Positions 20,701 to 29,937 of a DNA stretch of 64,000 nt are shown piece by piece (within the stretch, counting starts at the first letter, position 1; the number at the start of each line of letters is the position of its first letter). Source of the DNA: Symsagittifera roscoffensis (Eukaryota > Xenacoelomorpha > Acoela > Convolutidae); contig NC_087063.1 of the NCBI RefSeq assembly GCF_963678635.1, forward strand, positions 84,427,574 through 84,491,573, read 5' to 3'. The translations under genes and the position numbers were made by a program. The notes under the pieces are model-generated. The model ran no database searches. It saw only the letters and a program-made list of their open reading frames with translations, and was not told the origin of the DNA.

Positions 20701-22170
20701 GGCTCCGCCGCGCGTCTTTCTCTCCACACTAGGACTGAACTCTTCGTCCACGTCCAATTGAAGTCCTTTTACTTTTTGTCGGTCTGCAACCGCAATTTGA
20801 TTACGAGTCGGTCGCCCTCGTTTTCCAGCTCCTCCCGAGCTCTTTACTGAGCCACCTCGTGTTTTCGACTTTGGAGCCACGTAGTCATCGCTGGCATCCG
20901 AAAACTGTTCGCTACTTTCGACCGAACTTAAACTCCGCTCCCTGTTTCTCTTCAAAGGGGCTGGGGTTTTCTGGGCGGTTTGATTTTTAGCAGAGCCTCG
21001 TTTCTCATTTGCAGTTGGCTTCAAATCAGGAACCTCTTCCTTCGCTTCCCCGCTTGGCTGAGGCGGCAACTCTAAACTGACTTTTTCCCCCTTTTCAGAT
21101 TGGATCGACTTTTTCAGAACGTAGATGGACCTCATGATCTCACTGTTGGGCAAAATGATCCTGTCTTTTCCCAGACTGTCCACATTGACGTTAGTCAGAA
21201 TACATCCCTTGTCTATTCTGTCAGGGAAAGACCATTTATACTGGTTGGGACTCTTTTCAATTTCTAACCAGCGAATGGAAACATTCGACTTTGTATTTGG
21301 ATACACATTTTGACACAAAAGACACAAGTAGAAGTTTTCGCCTTGCAGATCAGATCTCACCGTGCAGTAATCTCCTTTGTCAAAAAGAGTTTCTTTAGCA
21401 TTTGAGGATGATGCAGTAGGTGATTTTTTTGGTCGAGTCTTCGCAGGTGCGCTTTTAGCCGACGGCTGCGCCGGCTGAGGAATTACCTCTGGTTCCACTT
21501 CTTCCAGATCCTCGAATTCAAAATGACGCACTGGAACCCTGGCTCTTTTAGATCTGGACGCTGCTAGTGTCTCAGAAGGCGCTGATTTGGGCCCTGTTTT
21601 CAAACTCCCTCCTCCTCTACTAGAACTGTTGCGAGTATTCACAGAAGAACTTGAACTGGTTGATGACGTGTCTACTGAGATTGGCTTCAACACTGGCTTC
21701 GTCAAAACTGGCTTCGAAACATCTGCTTTGGGTTCCGAAACAGACGGCTCTTCATCTATCGTCAAAACTTCCTCATTGCCCGAATTAGACCTTGTCAAAG
21801 GCGACTTGGCTTCTGTGCTTATAGCAGAAGCTCTTCTATTGCTGTTCTGTCCACTGTCAGACGCAAGAAGTTTGGTAATTTCAGAAGCCTCGCTTGCTAT
21901 TTTAAGCGAGCTCTCCACTCCAAGCTTGCTGAGATTTTGTTCTTTCGCTTCAACCGAGATGACTGAGCTAACTGGAGTTGACACATGGTTGGAAGCGTCG
22001 CCATTAGTCTCCATATTCACTTCAGACACTGGAATCTTTTCAACTTCCGCTTTTTTAGTCTCATTTTTTGTCTCTGCATTTTTTGCAGCATCTCCTTCGA
22101 CAGGAGCAGCTAAACTGTTCTCCTCAGCAGAATTGGCAGCTGATCCGTTGCAATCACCCGAATCAGTCAT
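14764..22170 (-). CDS. Ankyrin-WGR-PARP-like giant protein (pseudo-PARP), copy 2
   Basis: The tandem copy has the same start, stop and length (2,468 codons from the ATG at 22170). It differs from copy 1 at three residues that I could see: ENFKKFEQ becomes ENFEKFEQ, SLCAQV becomes SLCGQV, and GSFDLN becomes GSFVLN, all inside the ankyrin region. The WYPM replacement at the PARP active site and the retained C-terminal Glu are identical in both copies, so loss of the triad predates the duplication. Both frames are fully open, meaning neither copy is a pseudogene by sequence. Each copy carries its own ~2 kb upstream flank and 3' flank, so both could be expressed. Confidence 0.83.
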   Translation of the reverse strand: MTDSGDCNGSAANSAEENSLAAPVEGDAAKNAETKNETKKAEVEKIPVSEVNMETNGDASNHVSTPVSSVISVEAKEQNLSKLGVESSLKIASEASEITKLLASDSGQNSNRRASAISTEAKSPLTRSNSGNEEVLTIDEEPSVSEPKADVSKPVLTKPVLKPISVDTSSTSSSSSVNTRNSSSRGGGSLKTGPKSAPSETLAASRSKRARVPVRHFEFEDLEEVEPEVIPQPAQPSAKSAPAKTRPKKSPTASSSNAKETLFDKGDYCTVRSDLQGENFYLCLLCQNVYPNTKSNVSIRWLEIEKSPNQYKWSFPDRIDKGCILTNVNVDSLGKDRIILPNSEIMRSIYVLKKSIQSEKGEKVSLELPPQPSGEAKEEVPDLKPTANEKRGSAKNQTAQKTPAPLKRNRERSLSSVESSEQFSDASDDYVAPKSKTRGGSVKSSGGAGKRGRPTRNQIAVADRQKVKGLQLDVDEEFSPSVERKTRGGACRSTPTKAQSPGSSGQELEKTLSPIKSPIRSARENFAARIKVNPNDLFYDSKYVFDVGDSNFKAKQLIRLVSFGDMDVLKKFLADPKIDSACCGRSKDCREGPFETAALNDDVTSLVLLMDKNAEINKTKPWKSCLLDDDDFLSEDLFLKQRQFPSDSFFEDLMKMEPEPFNVIDFLVSKGHVSSLHKFAHVALKNGNHKTALHVLKIGNSASNDQVVRVLEEFTESNLESVLASEGFTCSSLSFNVIHAAAASSNSIYFAKILEKYPSFVYHTDEQGWYPFHYAAVCKSATNLDLLCNSVGSSLNYYVTRTEDLTPLMVACKTNRVKNVQTLLNVTDSMQQQKLIESANLDGKTCVHLAAESGSLEVLEILLPLCFDTDITTGSKHGLLTALMLAASAGHFKCCELLVSRKSDVNLQDSVGRSALSHAIINGFQNIASLLICSGANPTIVDVNGNSLVHYASCYGWSHCLMLLIDIGLSLSLPVNHDGLNAMFASVLKGNFALATRLLYSKEVDINAKCAPFSRTILQVVCASEKNVRIIKETVAFLIKLAVKPNCKLLDSSNLSALHLIAQKSELNNEEKSVTVDIAKLILEGGADLNMSSYSPFVDPPLSFALSSGNVPLAKLFLENSRTFLSGAELENGTNVLHLIMQHACVANVEELLLKIPSNLCANEDFSKQVANNGRTPLGEFLNCLKANAENFEKFEQGLKTLIQYLVTFSKCNILIGKDGLDALQRACEISSLGSLKQSTSLVKTLLENDVSPNEKLDGVNALHVALAHNCPLSVVELVATHTADLNMQVSKNSKLGSNFDDMTPVMMACRIENVDILELLLTKSVDLNIRTERLQKSVLHVLVENIQTAKGLMCLEKLIAKVPDLNIVDKEGESVLHYAVRLNLALTVDSCKMLLKAGCSALIQNSEGKTPLHVLFSCNREDENESALSSTTFDPLELLLLFLENSSASFAPMDRNGCTVMHYIAGKGSSLCGQVIKDLDIAHPPDVHGNTVLCYALINRKEDCAIGILNSDLNLDLTMLYAYIPTSLDSNPDVVPSLSKSECGLRKISAFSLIAHFNMWRLFFLAVKRFAATATNSYFLSQIIRSGQMKAAAVFLNNMHPESLVPAADTGLTQFHDMSLAYFQSSSANQTSDLIEQLYAKSVKVLNEDKPNNVLCFHYAAYSANVLLLKSLLEKLDCEKVAFAKDDFSRTVLAAALMSGDLETVKLCYEKFSTSKLTDIMIRFGPVRDVSKTVYEAYNSDSEISLCTPLIYSIQKIEDCSVLKFLVSTGSFVLNKCDENKKSPIMHAVASGNLDKVNCLLEKNSASAGNLETKICSKIDLATVDSQGQCVAHCAVQAAINLGVENVDIVDCLILNGVNFNEVSDGFSKTAYQLALDNKFYKLADRMRIGNRCMVPKDLKPPELPKVEMKDPLAINESPVDFAAISADMFEKFKTTFSRQDFVAEIDKHVVASVGCKAEVVVDNGLPMDARLIRVETGEAPNPRVVSFYFYKMQLVHAPSRNGYYLHINSGLVGKQEPTQVQSQLIQSLEQAKKEFSRLFKTKTDNLWDAYREQKFVLKPRKYTVLKSDYCRKVSVEPISDELSALATVTAESEIEKSKPVIFQLIEEVLSQTVLSLDFLSTSDSDFADFRFELCSTSDGIIDKLKNEMSSMQSLVDELEVQLSLKSPNWSQVLTTSHKMNTLSNEIYYSLPVSFDPCSFQPFYTKKGIKLLAVIIESIRNFHKYSQVLLSSMAKMQSEKIHPVDFVLKNLSLQIVPLPQEDVVVEMLNQCVNKVSKTHRMKQVFAVNSTQSKSLIVENEKEKEQSDLEQYKNHMLLWYPMRHRNVMSLLTEGVTRIVAQEPFRLNEPSAQFTDCSLEALKKAVPIKESLYMVLCHVNLGRMMHQPEKTSYHEFVKPPNVDSIYCSNSTSEHVEISEQTIPGGVRFRDVKLKDDLSSKVDRMQFFSEYAVFDCARVKLAYLVRLENV

Positions 22171-24134
22171 TATTGTAACGCCGTTTTTCAATTACATTGC
22201 AGATTCTGAAAACAATTACAAATGCTAGAAGTAAGATAAAAAATGCATAAAGAGACAATTTCCATCCTAGGAAGAAGAATCGGCCGGCAGAAAAAATGAG
22301 GTCAACAGGAAATTTGGATTGGAAAAATTTAAACTCAACTATAACACACTAATTACGAGGTTCTTGTTTAATTAAGAGTAGCTGGTTGCCGGACAAGTTG
22401 TAGAGATAACTCCGGACACATCCGTAAAAACCTTTAAAAAATATATATTTTTTCTAATTTGCGCCGTTTTTAAGGGTGGTGTAATGAGAGGAAAAACGAA
22501 AACTATACTTTAAACTATACTTTTCACGGCTTAAATGAAAACTTTTTTTTAAAACTACCTTTGATTTAACGAGACGTTCAACAAGCAATTTTTATGAACC
22601 TAGACTCACTTTGTTTTGATCATGATGCAAGCATAGCCAATTCAATTGTTTAATTTGACTTTCATAAATCTTTTGACACTGTTTCTGAGAAACATTGAAA
22701 ATATGTAGAAATTTTTAGTCAGATGAGTTCTTACTTTTAATGAAGAGCGCAACGAGTTACAACCGATGACACACTATCTGAGCCTGGTGTCGTTGTTACC
22801 AAAATCGTACCGCAGGGCAGTGTTCTTCTTCCCAAAACTTTTATCAAAAATTACGTTTTAAATTTTTACACAGAGGCGAAGCTGAGCTTCGCCCACTTGC
22901 GATACATAAAGCTACGAAATTGCGAAAATTGAAAAAACGCCGAACAACAACACCCGAAATTCTGATGAAAACCTGTGGGTGAACACAGCAACCAGCATTA
23001 AATTAGCATAAAAAATAACGGAGCGGTAACTATGCAGACAAAACCAGGAAAATTTTCAATCTAAAACTTCCGAACATACCTTATCAAAGTTGAATTAAAT
23101 TTAAAAAAAACGACTGAAAACAAATTCAAAAAAAAACAAGGCAAATAGGCCGACAGAATTAAAGCCAACACTTAATAAGCTGGAAAACAGTCAAAAAACT
23201 TTCAATAAAAAATCATAAAAATATTTGCATCTGCCCGCTACAAAGCAAGCCCTATACAGGCAAAATAAGTACGCTGCATATACTGCATATTTGTAAGTTT
23301 ACCAATTCAAACTTCTTTCTAAATATTTATCATTCTGTGACCTAAGTTAATTAAAGGAAAAAAGGAGTGGTGCTCGGTTACAAAACCCTTGCTTTTCGCA
23401 AGGGTTTAAAATGTTAGGCAAATAAGCCGACAGAATTAAAACCGACACTTAATAAACTGAAAAACAGCCGAAATATTTTCAGTAAAAAATCATTAGGAGA
23501 TTTGCATCTACCCGCTACAATGCAAGCCCTATACAGGCAAAACAACTACGCTGCATATACTGCATTATTGTAAACTTAACACTTCAAACTTCTTCCTAAA
23601 TCTTTAACATTATGTGTCTAACATTAGTAACCGGTTGCAATTCTCTTGCTTATCGCAAGTAATAAATTTTTTTAATTTTTTTTCAGATTTATCTGCTATC
23701 ATAAAATTGAGCTTTATCCGGCATGTAAATTACATATTAAAAAATATCGGCCTCATATTTGGTTTGCAGAGGTCACCATCTTAATGAACGTGGAGAATTT
23801 CAGCAGTTTTTTAACGATGAATTAAATTTAAGCTGGATTATAGTAGTGAATCAAATTCAAATTCACCATTCTGCAAGATGCTGGACAGATTATATGACTC
23901 AGATATCACCGAGTTTTTTTACCTTTCATAATGATTCGCTAGGAAGATTGACCTGTTTTGGAATGCAGTTCAACGAGAAATTTTTATGATTTTGATTACT
24001 TTTTCAATCGAGTTACGCCTGTAGTAAACTATTTAGTTTGCAAGAGAATTCTATCAGTTATTGGTATTCTAGCCACAACGAAGAAAAAGGATTTAAAATT
24101 AAGCTTGTCGAACTTTTGCAATTCGCGTATTTTA
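22171..24134. other. Upstream flank of copy 2 gene
   Basis: This duplicates the flank of copy 1, including the GGCGAAGC hairpin and the paired GCCGACA repeat (about 23140-23666). One A is missing from the poly-A run near 23,105 and one T is gained near 23,915. No coding exon is seen. Confidence 0.5.
23140..23666. repeat. GCCGACA repeat pair, duplicated with copy 2
   Basis: This is the copy-2 version of the repeat pair in front of the first giant gene, with the same period and the same terminal CTTGC...GCAAG hairpins. Confidence 0.6.
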
Positions 24135-24248
24135 TGCAGATATACAATGTGCAGAAGTTAGTTTTCTAGCCGAACTCTAGTCAATCTCTTTGTACAGCTA
24201 GTTTAAATTCTTGGTTATTTCATTGCTAGCTACTCAATTAAATGATTT

Positions 24249-24298
24249 AAGCCTTTCTCTCTTTTTCTCTCTTTTTTTTCTCTCTCTTTCTCTCTCAG
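24249..24298. repeat. CT-rich simple repeat
   Basis: Runs of CTCTCTTTTTCTCTC-type sequence, about 50 bp, forming a pyrimidine tract on the plus strand that ends in CTCTCTCAG. The tract resembles a strong splice acceptor on the plus strand, but no exon follows it. Confidence 0.6.
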
Positions 24299-25314
24299 TA
24301 TCGTTCGAATTGCGACTGTGAGGGCTTCGATAAAATAAATCATTCGATGTATTCCGATGAATATTTACGGTACTTGATTTGAGGTGGAAAACATAAACAT
24401 AGCCAAGACACAGTTGGAAAAGAGTCAACGAACGCAAAGACAGAAAAAACTTGACTTTATTGGAAAAAAATTCATTTATCGAATTTCAAAATAAAAAATA
24501 CATGTCCTTAGGACTATTTAAATTTCAAGACGAATAACTTATGAAAGTTTTTTGAATAAATCAACTCAATTTGAGAAAACTCGATCAGTAGATAACATTG
24601 TTACTCTGCTGGTTAATCTAACAAGGAAACTTTGTTAGGAACGAGAAATCGATCATGCTTTTCCGCGCCTTTTCCTTTTTTATAATTGGAGAGCCAATTT
24701 TCAATTTAATTTCCTTTTAGCAAACGAGAATAAATTGAAGTCAGATGTGCATATACACTGACGAATGCACTTCTGTAGTTAATAGAGCATTTCAAGAATT
24801 TTCCTGAAAAAAAATCATCACGACGTTTATAGGAGTCTGGATTAAGTTCAACTAAAAAAAAACAGAAAAATAAAGCGATACGATACGGTCCATAGCCTCT
24901 AGGGATATTTCGAAAAACTAACACAAAATCTGCATTTTAATAGATCATTACGAAGTATCCAAATATCACTACTCGCAAAACTAGCAATCATGTAGTTATG
25001 GTAGTATTTCAAATCACGACTGAAACGACTTTCTTAAAATATATCACTTGATCCATTCCGATGATTATTTGTAGTACCTGATTTTGCATCGGAAAAAGTT
25101 TAAAACAAAATTAGTAAAAACAGACAAATTATAACACATCCGAAGACATATTTCTTTTCTACTTTCAGCGGTAGGAATATCAACTAAAATAAAAACCTTA
25201 GATTGAACTCGAATTTCTTTAAATCATCACCTCTAAATGGCTAGTCAAATATGACCTCTTAAAAGCTTGCACGTTGACAGGATTTTATAAGGTGATTACA
25301 TATTTAAAATTGAA

Positions 25315-25360
25315 ATTTTATTCTCTGTACCATCCGATTCGATTGTACAGAGAATAAAAT
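25315..25360. repeat. Perfect 16-bp hairpin
   Basis: ATTTTATTCTCTGTAC at 25315-25330 is exactly inverted at 25345-25360, with a 14-nt loop. The function is unknown; it could be the core of a small foldback element. Confidence 0.65.
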
Positions 25361-25938
25361 CCAGGTGACAATCACTTCCGAAAAAAAACAGAAAGTTTCC
25401 CAAGATTGTACCGGCTCAGGTACAGGTTCTTAACACGCTCTTATTTACCGTGAAGCATAAATTTCGGTCGATTTACAACAATCTAATATAGTTTGAAACC
25501 ATTACAGACAGCGAAAAATAAACTGAAAAAGTTTATTTTAGTATGAAAAACGAATTTTGTTTCACAAAAATTCATTTTACTGGTTGTCTTAAGGCATCTC
25601 TTGAATTTGATCGATCGGTGTTTTTTCAAATCATTTCGTGATTCGTCCTTAGCAACCATCTATTCGTTAGTATCAGTCGGATTGGTGAACATCAGCCTGG
25701 TTGGATGGATTAATTCTTCAATTCGAGTCATCGTCTCTTTTTCAGTTCCATATCATTTTTTTGCAGAAAAAAATGTTCAAAAGTCTTCTTAAAATGACTT
25801 TCTCTATTTGCAGCTCAAATGAATTTTGCAATATTAAATATGCAAAACACCGTATGAACAATTTTTAGACAACTTTTAACTTTAAATTGGCAAGGTGGTT
25901 GGGTGAAGAGCCGAGTGATGATCTATCTCTTCTTCAGT

Positions 25939-26607
25939 TCAGTTGTCGTCGTCATCTGGGAAGTTCTCCTCTGCATGTCTCATCTGGTCATGGATCTCCT
26001 TCACACTCAAGTGCAGACTGTGCAGTGCCTTACTCATAGTCTCAAACTCACTCGCATTGAAGCCTTCTTTGCCCTCCTCAGGTCCCCCGGCACGCCCCTC
26101 CCCCCGATCACACCTAGCACAATCAGCCTCCTCTTTCTCAGTACCATCAAGTTCAACGAGCAACATAGACTCTGTCATAAGGATAGGAAGCCTATTGGGT
26201 AGTCAAAAACTCGACAAAAGAAATCGGCAGTGAAAACTTTCATGGCCAGTAGATATCAACTTCTCAGTTGATTAGTTAAAACTGTTCACTTTCAAGTTAC
26301 TGATTAAAAAATGCGATAGAAACTAGGGACCCACAAGAAACGACTAGATAAAAAAAGAAGCAACTAGACGTTCCAAAAATTTAAGATATCCGGCTGCTTT
26401 TAGAACTTGAATCTGCAAATGACAATTAATTCCACAAATTACTAGCTAAGAAGTAAGGATCATGTCGCACCGGAAGTGGAGAGCACAGATGGCTTCTTGA
26501 GTCTTCCTCAGTTTCTCCAACTTGGGCAGTGCAGCCGCGAAAGCCCTGTTCCTCGGGAGTCCCTCGCACACTGCACTAAGCACTGGCTGTAGAGTGGCCT
26601 TCACACT
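25939..26607 (-). CDS. CCDC28-like coiled-coil protein (paralog 2), 3' exons
   Basis: Two exons can be joined in frame. Exon 26607-26471 starts after a strong acceptor (CCCCTCTGCTGCAG) and ends at a phase-2 donor (TTCCG then GTGCGA). Exon 26191-25939 starts after CCCAATAG and ends at TGA. The first encodes LPKLEKLRKTQEAICALHF, which lines up with the conserved QMEKVREMQ...LARLHF stretch of CCDC28 proteins. The second encodes an acidic linker, then ETMSKALHSLHLSVKEIH, which matches their final LLxDLEELxxSIQKLH helix. The tail is FPDDDDN. These exons are clearly richer in G+C than their surroundings. The 5' exon was not found, and the donor is not a strong consensus. CCDC28B is linked to Bardet-Biedl proteins, cilium length and mTORC2; whether that holds here is unknown. 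Confidence 0.5.
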
Positions 26608-27059
26608 CTGCAGCAGAGGGGTGGGGGACCTGGACAAGGACACTATTTCACATAACATTGCACCCCCACACGCCTTCAGGCAGAAGCACATAGCTAGCTC
26701 CTTCAAACTTCATCAATTTGTAGATTAAAAGCCAATTTACAGTGGCAGTGATTTCTACATGAGGATGCGGCGAAATGGCTTCTCGCGTACCATTTGGGAA
26801 CAGTTCAAAATAAAACTAAAGTCCAAGTTTCTAACTGACTTTTAGGCTTGATGAACGTGTATGGCTCGTGTAACGCTCCTCCATCGGTGAGTTTTCCCAA
26901 CTAAAGTAAACGTAAACAGGCACAATGGTTTTTTCCTTTTCGGTTATATGAAAAAGGGGAAGAGTCGAGTGAAAAGAGTCGGTAAAGAGCCATATAAGTT
27001 TATCAAACCTAACAATCAGTTCGAAGGCCATACGAGGCTACATTACTAATGGGGCTATA

Positions 27060-27440
27060 GTGTGAAAGAGTGTCTGGACCTAGTGACGGCGTCTGCTCCA
27101 ATATTAGCCAGTGGCATCAGAGACTGGAACACACTTCCAGAATTTGCTCCCTTCTTTCCCTTGGGCGGCTGGAAACTGACTATTCAATCAGGAAAGACAC
27201 TCGTTTCAAATTGGGGACCCCAAAGCACTTCAGAGCTATTCAAATCACCTTTCTAAGGCAAAAACTTTTTAAAAGTAAATTGTAAAAGATCTCGTGTATA
27301 CTAAGCGAGTGCCTTTCAAGTCTGTTTTCGTTCTCCTGTTGGGGGCCATAGAGTGGCTCTTGCTCACTCTCTGTCGCTCTTTATCTTCTCTCCCTCTCCC
27401 TCTCGTTCCACCTATGCCCGTGGTGTACCTTAGGGTGATC
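27060..27440 (+). repeat. Possible LINE 3'-end remnant
   Basis: One plus-strand frame contains ASGIRDWNTLPEF, similar to the R-x-WN-x-LP motif near the C-terminus of many non-LTR reverse transcriptases. A CT-rich tract (CTCTCCCTCTCCCTCTCG) follows in what would be the 3'UTR. The match is a single short motif, so the call is tentative. Confidence 0.25.
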
Positions 27441-27639
27441 GGAAAGGGCGGTCATCACTATTTTAAGTAAAAAATTAGCGCGAAATTTTGATGCGCACAG
27501 ACATCGGACAAATTTACAGAGGCAAAGCTGCGCTTCGTATCAATGGCGAACCAGAAGAAATGAACGTTATCGATATTTAAGAAAAATTGGAGAACTCTCA
27601 ACAAAAACCTATCATCTAAAACTGTTATGCTTCAAAAAC

Positions 27640-28275
27640 ATAACTGCTCAAGGATAACCGCTGCTGTTCAAGTGGCCAGAATGTTCCGACCAAACTAAAA
27701 AGAAAAAACTAAAAATGACAAAATAAAAACGAAGAGAAACTTTTCATAGCAATTTTTGTGTAATTTCCCTTTGGCTAAAAAAAGGCTTTAAATTAGGACA
27801 AAATGCAACAAATAGCAGAGAAATTTTTTGAAAATTGCTTTAGATTAAAAAATCATGACCAAAAGGGCTTTGTTAAGATAACACATGTGACACCCTAAGA
27901 GCTTTCTTTGAGTTGGTCAGATTTGTCATGAAAAAAAAAAACGACCCGAAGCCAACATATCTTTCCACACTTCAAGTGGTAAGAACAAGAACAAACATGT
28001 CAAGAAACTGTTCAAATAAACAAAAATAAAGATTACATTGACATTTCTTTCAAAACATGATAAGCAGATAAAATGACACTGAATGTTCCGATCACATTCA
28101 GTAAAAAAACTACTAAAAATCGGTTTTTCTCTTTTTCTTCAAACTAGTCTCGTTTCTTGTGCGTGCTCGCTATCTGGTTTTGCGTGCATAACAAAAAAAA
28201 CGAAGAGCAAGAACTGAAACAAAGCACAATACAAAGTGCCTCCCCATTATTCAATGGTCGGAACAAAAATCACAC
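27640..28275. mobile_element. MITE-like element with GTTCCGACCA ends
   Basis: GTTCCGACCA at 27683-27692 and its inverse TGGTCGGAAC at 28255-28264 bound about 580 bp without coding capacity. The left end (AAGGATAACCG...GAATGTTCCGACCA) recurs at about 30795-30837 and 42737-42780. The right end (ATACAAAGTGCCTCCCCATT...) recurs near 31034 and 2429. This fits a non-autonomous DNA transposon family. Exact ends and target-site duplications were not determined. Confidence 0.4.
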
Positions 28276-29937
28276 AATGATAAATAGATTTATCAAAAAA
28301 AAAGTTTTAACTTACCTCATCTTTTTATTATCGAGCTGCTGAAAAGTCCAATCAATTATTTTTAAAACCGAATTGGGATCAAGTTCGAAAAGAATCTAGC
28401 ATAAAATATTGCCAAAAACAATACAGCAATTTAACTGAAAAAATAGCTGTAAATCAAAAATCAATTTTTGTATAAAAAAGTTTCAATTAATTCTTAGAAA
28501 TTACCTTCAAAGATGATAAAATCTACACTACTTCCATTAGCTTCTGGCATCAAACTTTGAACCAGCAAAAACAAACGTAGCCAACAGACAGCAAATAATA
28601 GATGACTGTAAAGTTCTTTGAAATCGAAATCAGCTCAGAGTCACAAAGCCAAACAAAATCCGACTAACGTACACTAGAGAAATTGCAAGAACCGATATAC
28701 GTATTTTGCAAAAATCTTATGGCACAAAAAAAAACAATGCCACTCAGTCTACGCTAAGCGACCTATACCAATCAAGCAAGTTTTTGAAATGATTCATTTC
28801 TTTTGTTTTATTAGTAGTTTGTTAAAAGGGCAAAGTTTACTTTGATAGCGCTTGCTAGTGGGCGTAGCTAAGATGTTATAAACTGAAACTTCTTATCACA
28901 GAGCATCCAGAAATACTTTCGAAGATTCACATAAAGACAGTCAACAGACATTTTGAAAAGTCTCAATGAAAAACTTTTTTGAACATCATTTAACTTGCAA
29001 ACTTCGAAGAAAAAATATCGTGTTCAAGCTTTTTGAAATTTGAGAACTTTTCATGATTGACCGTTTTTCCTTTTACCTAAACCAAAAAATAGAAAACTTT
29101 ATCGACAATTGATTTTTTTTTTCAAATATTAGTTACTAATGGTAGTCGATTAACTAAAGCTGCCTAAAAAAGTTAAATTAATTACTGGAAGAAAAACTCC
29201 CAATTTTCAAAAGACATTTTCCAGCAATTGTAAAAAAGGATACAGTTTCACCTTTCATTATCCCACCTCAAAATTACAACCGACAGGCTTCTACGTGACC
29301 GTTTAATTGTAGTAGTTTATTGCTTGGCTAGAAAAGTTAGTTTTTGGACCACCCTGCTGGTTGTTCTCAGGATGTGCAATGCTGACCTCCTGACTCCTCC
29401 ATCTCCTCTCTTTCTTGTTTTCCTTCCTTCCTCCTCTCGCTCTATTATTCTGAGTCGGCATTCCACTAACTTCGATTTCAATGACTTTTAACCAATCAAA
29501 ATCGTAATTAACGCTTTCCGTGTTATGCAGTAAAGTCAAAAAGTGTCTTCAGTTACTTTGTGCAGGCATTACGCAATTCGAGTTGGGCAAATTAAGCCCG
29601 ATGCATCGAATATCGGATTAATATAAGTAAGAAGGATAAACATTAATTTATCAGCAGAAGCTCAAGGATAAAACCATAGTCATTCGGAAAAAAGGACTTA
29701 CAGACACACTTTAGCACGGCCACACAGCCAAAAAAAATTGACAATAGACTAACAATTAACAAAATCTACACAAATTAGATTAAATTTCTTTCTTTTTTAT
29801 AAATGATCTAAAAAATGCACACTAAATTTTGTAAAAAAAAATTATCGCCAAAAAGATCTTCGTCGCATTGCACCCGTTGCACTGACTTGGTTTAGATTAT
29901 TCAATTTGCTTCTTCTTATTCTTCTTAGTCTTTTCTG

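Larger units (their letters stand above)
14403..24134. repeat. Direct tandem duplication, copy 2 (9,732 bp)
   Basis: This is the second unit of the head-to-tail pair. It ends at GCGTATTTTA (24125-24134), after which the sequence becomes unique (TGCAGATATAC). The gap between the two genes and the flanks is preserved, so this is a simple direct duplication rather than a retrocopy. An assembly artefact, with two haplotypes joined end to end, is the main alternative. Confidence 0.9.
24135..25938. other. Non-coding interval right of the duplication
   Basis: AT-rich sequence without a supported exon. It holds a CT-rich microsatellite (about 24249-24298) and a perfect short hairpin (25315-25360). 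The open frames are short and lack splice signals or recognisable motifs. Confidence 0.45.
26608..29937. other. Non-coding interval between the CCDC28-like genes
   Basis: It holds a possible LINE reverse-transcriptase C-terminal scrap (27060-27440), a terminal-inverted-repeat-like element (27640-28275), and otherwise AT-rich DNA. A 5' exon of CCDC28-like paralog 2 must lie here if that gene is complete, but none can be chosen. A purine-rich minus-strand frame at 29303-29539 (GRKENKKERRWR) is weak and was not called. Confidence 0.4.

Noticed and set aside
29303-29539. Possible purine-rich exon (GRKENKKERRWR) between the CCDC28-like genes
   Set aside because: There are weak acceptor candidates but no donor with matching phase and no family similarity; low-complexity codons can produce this by chance.
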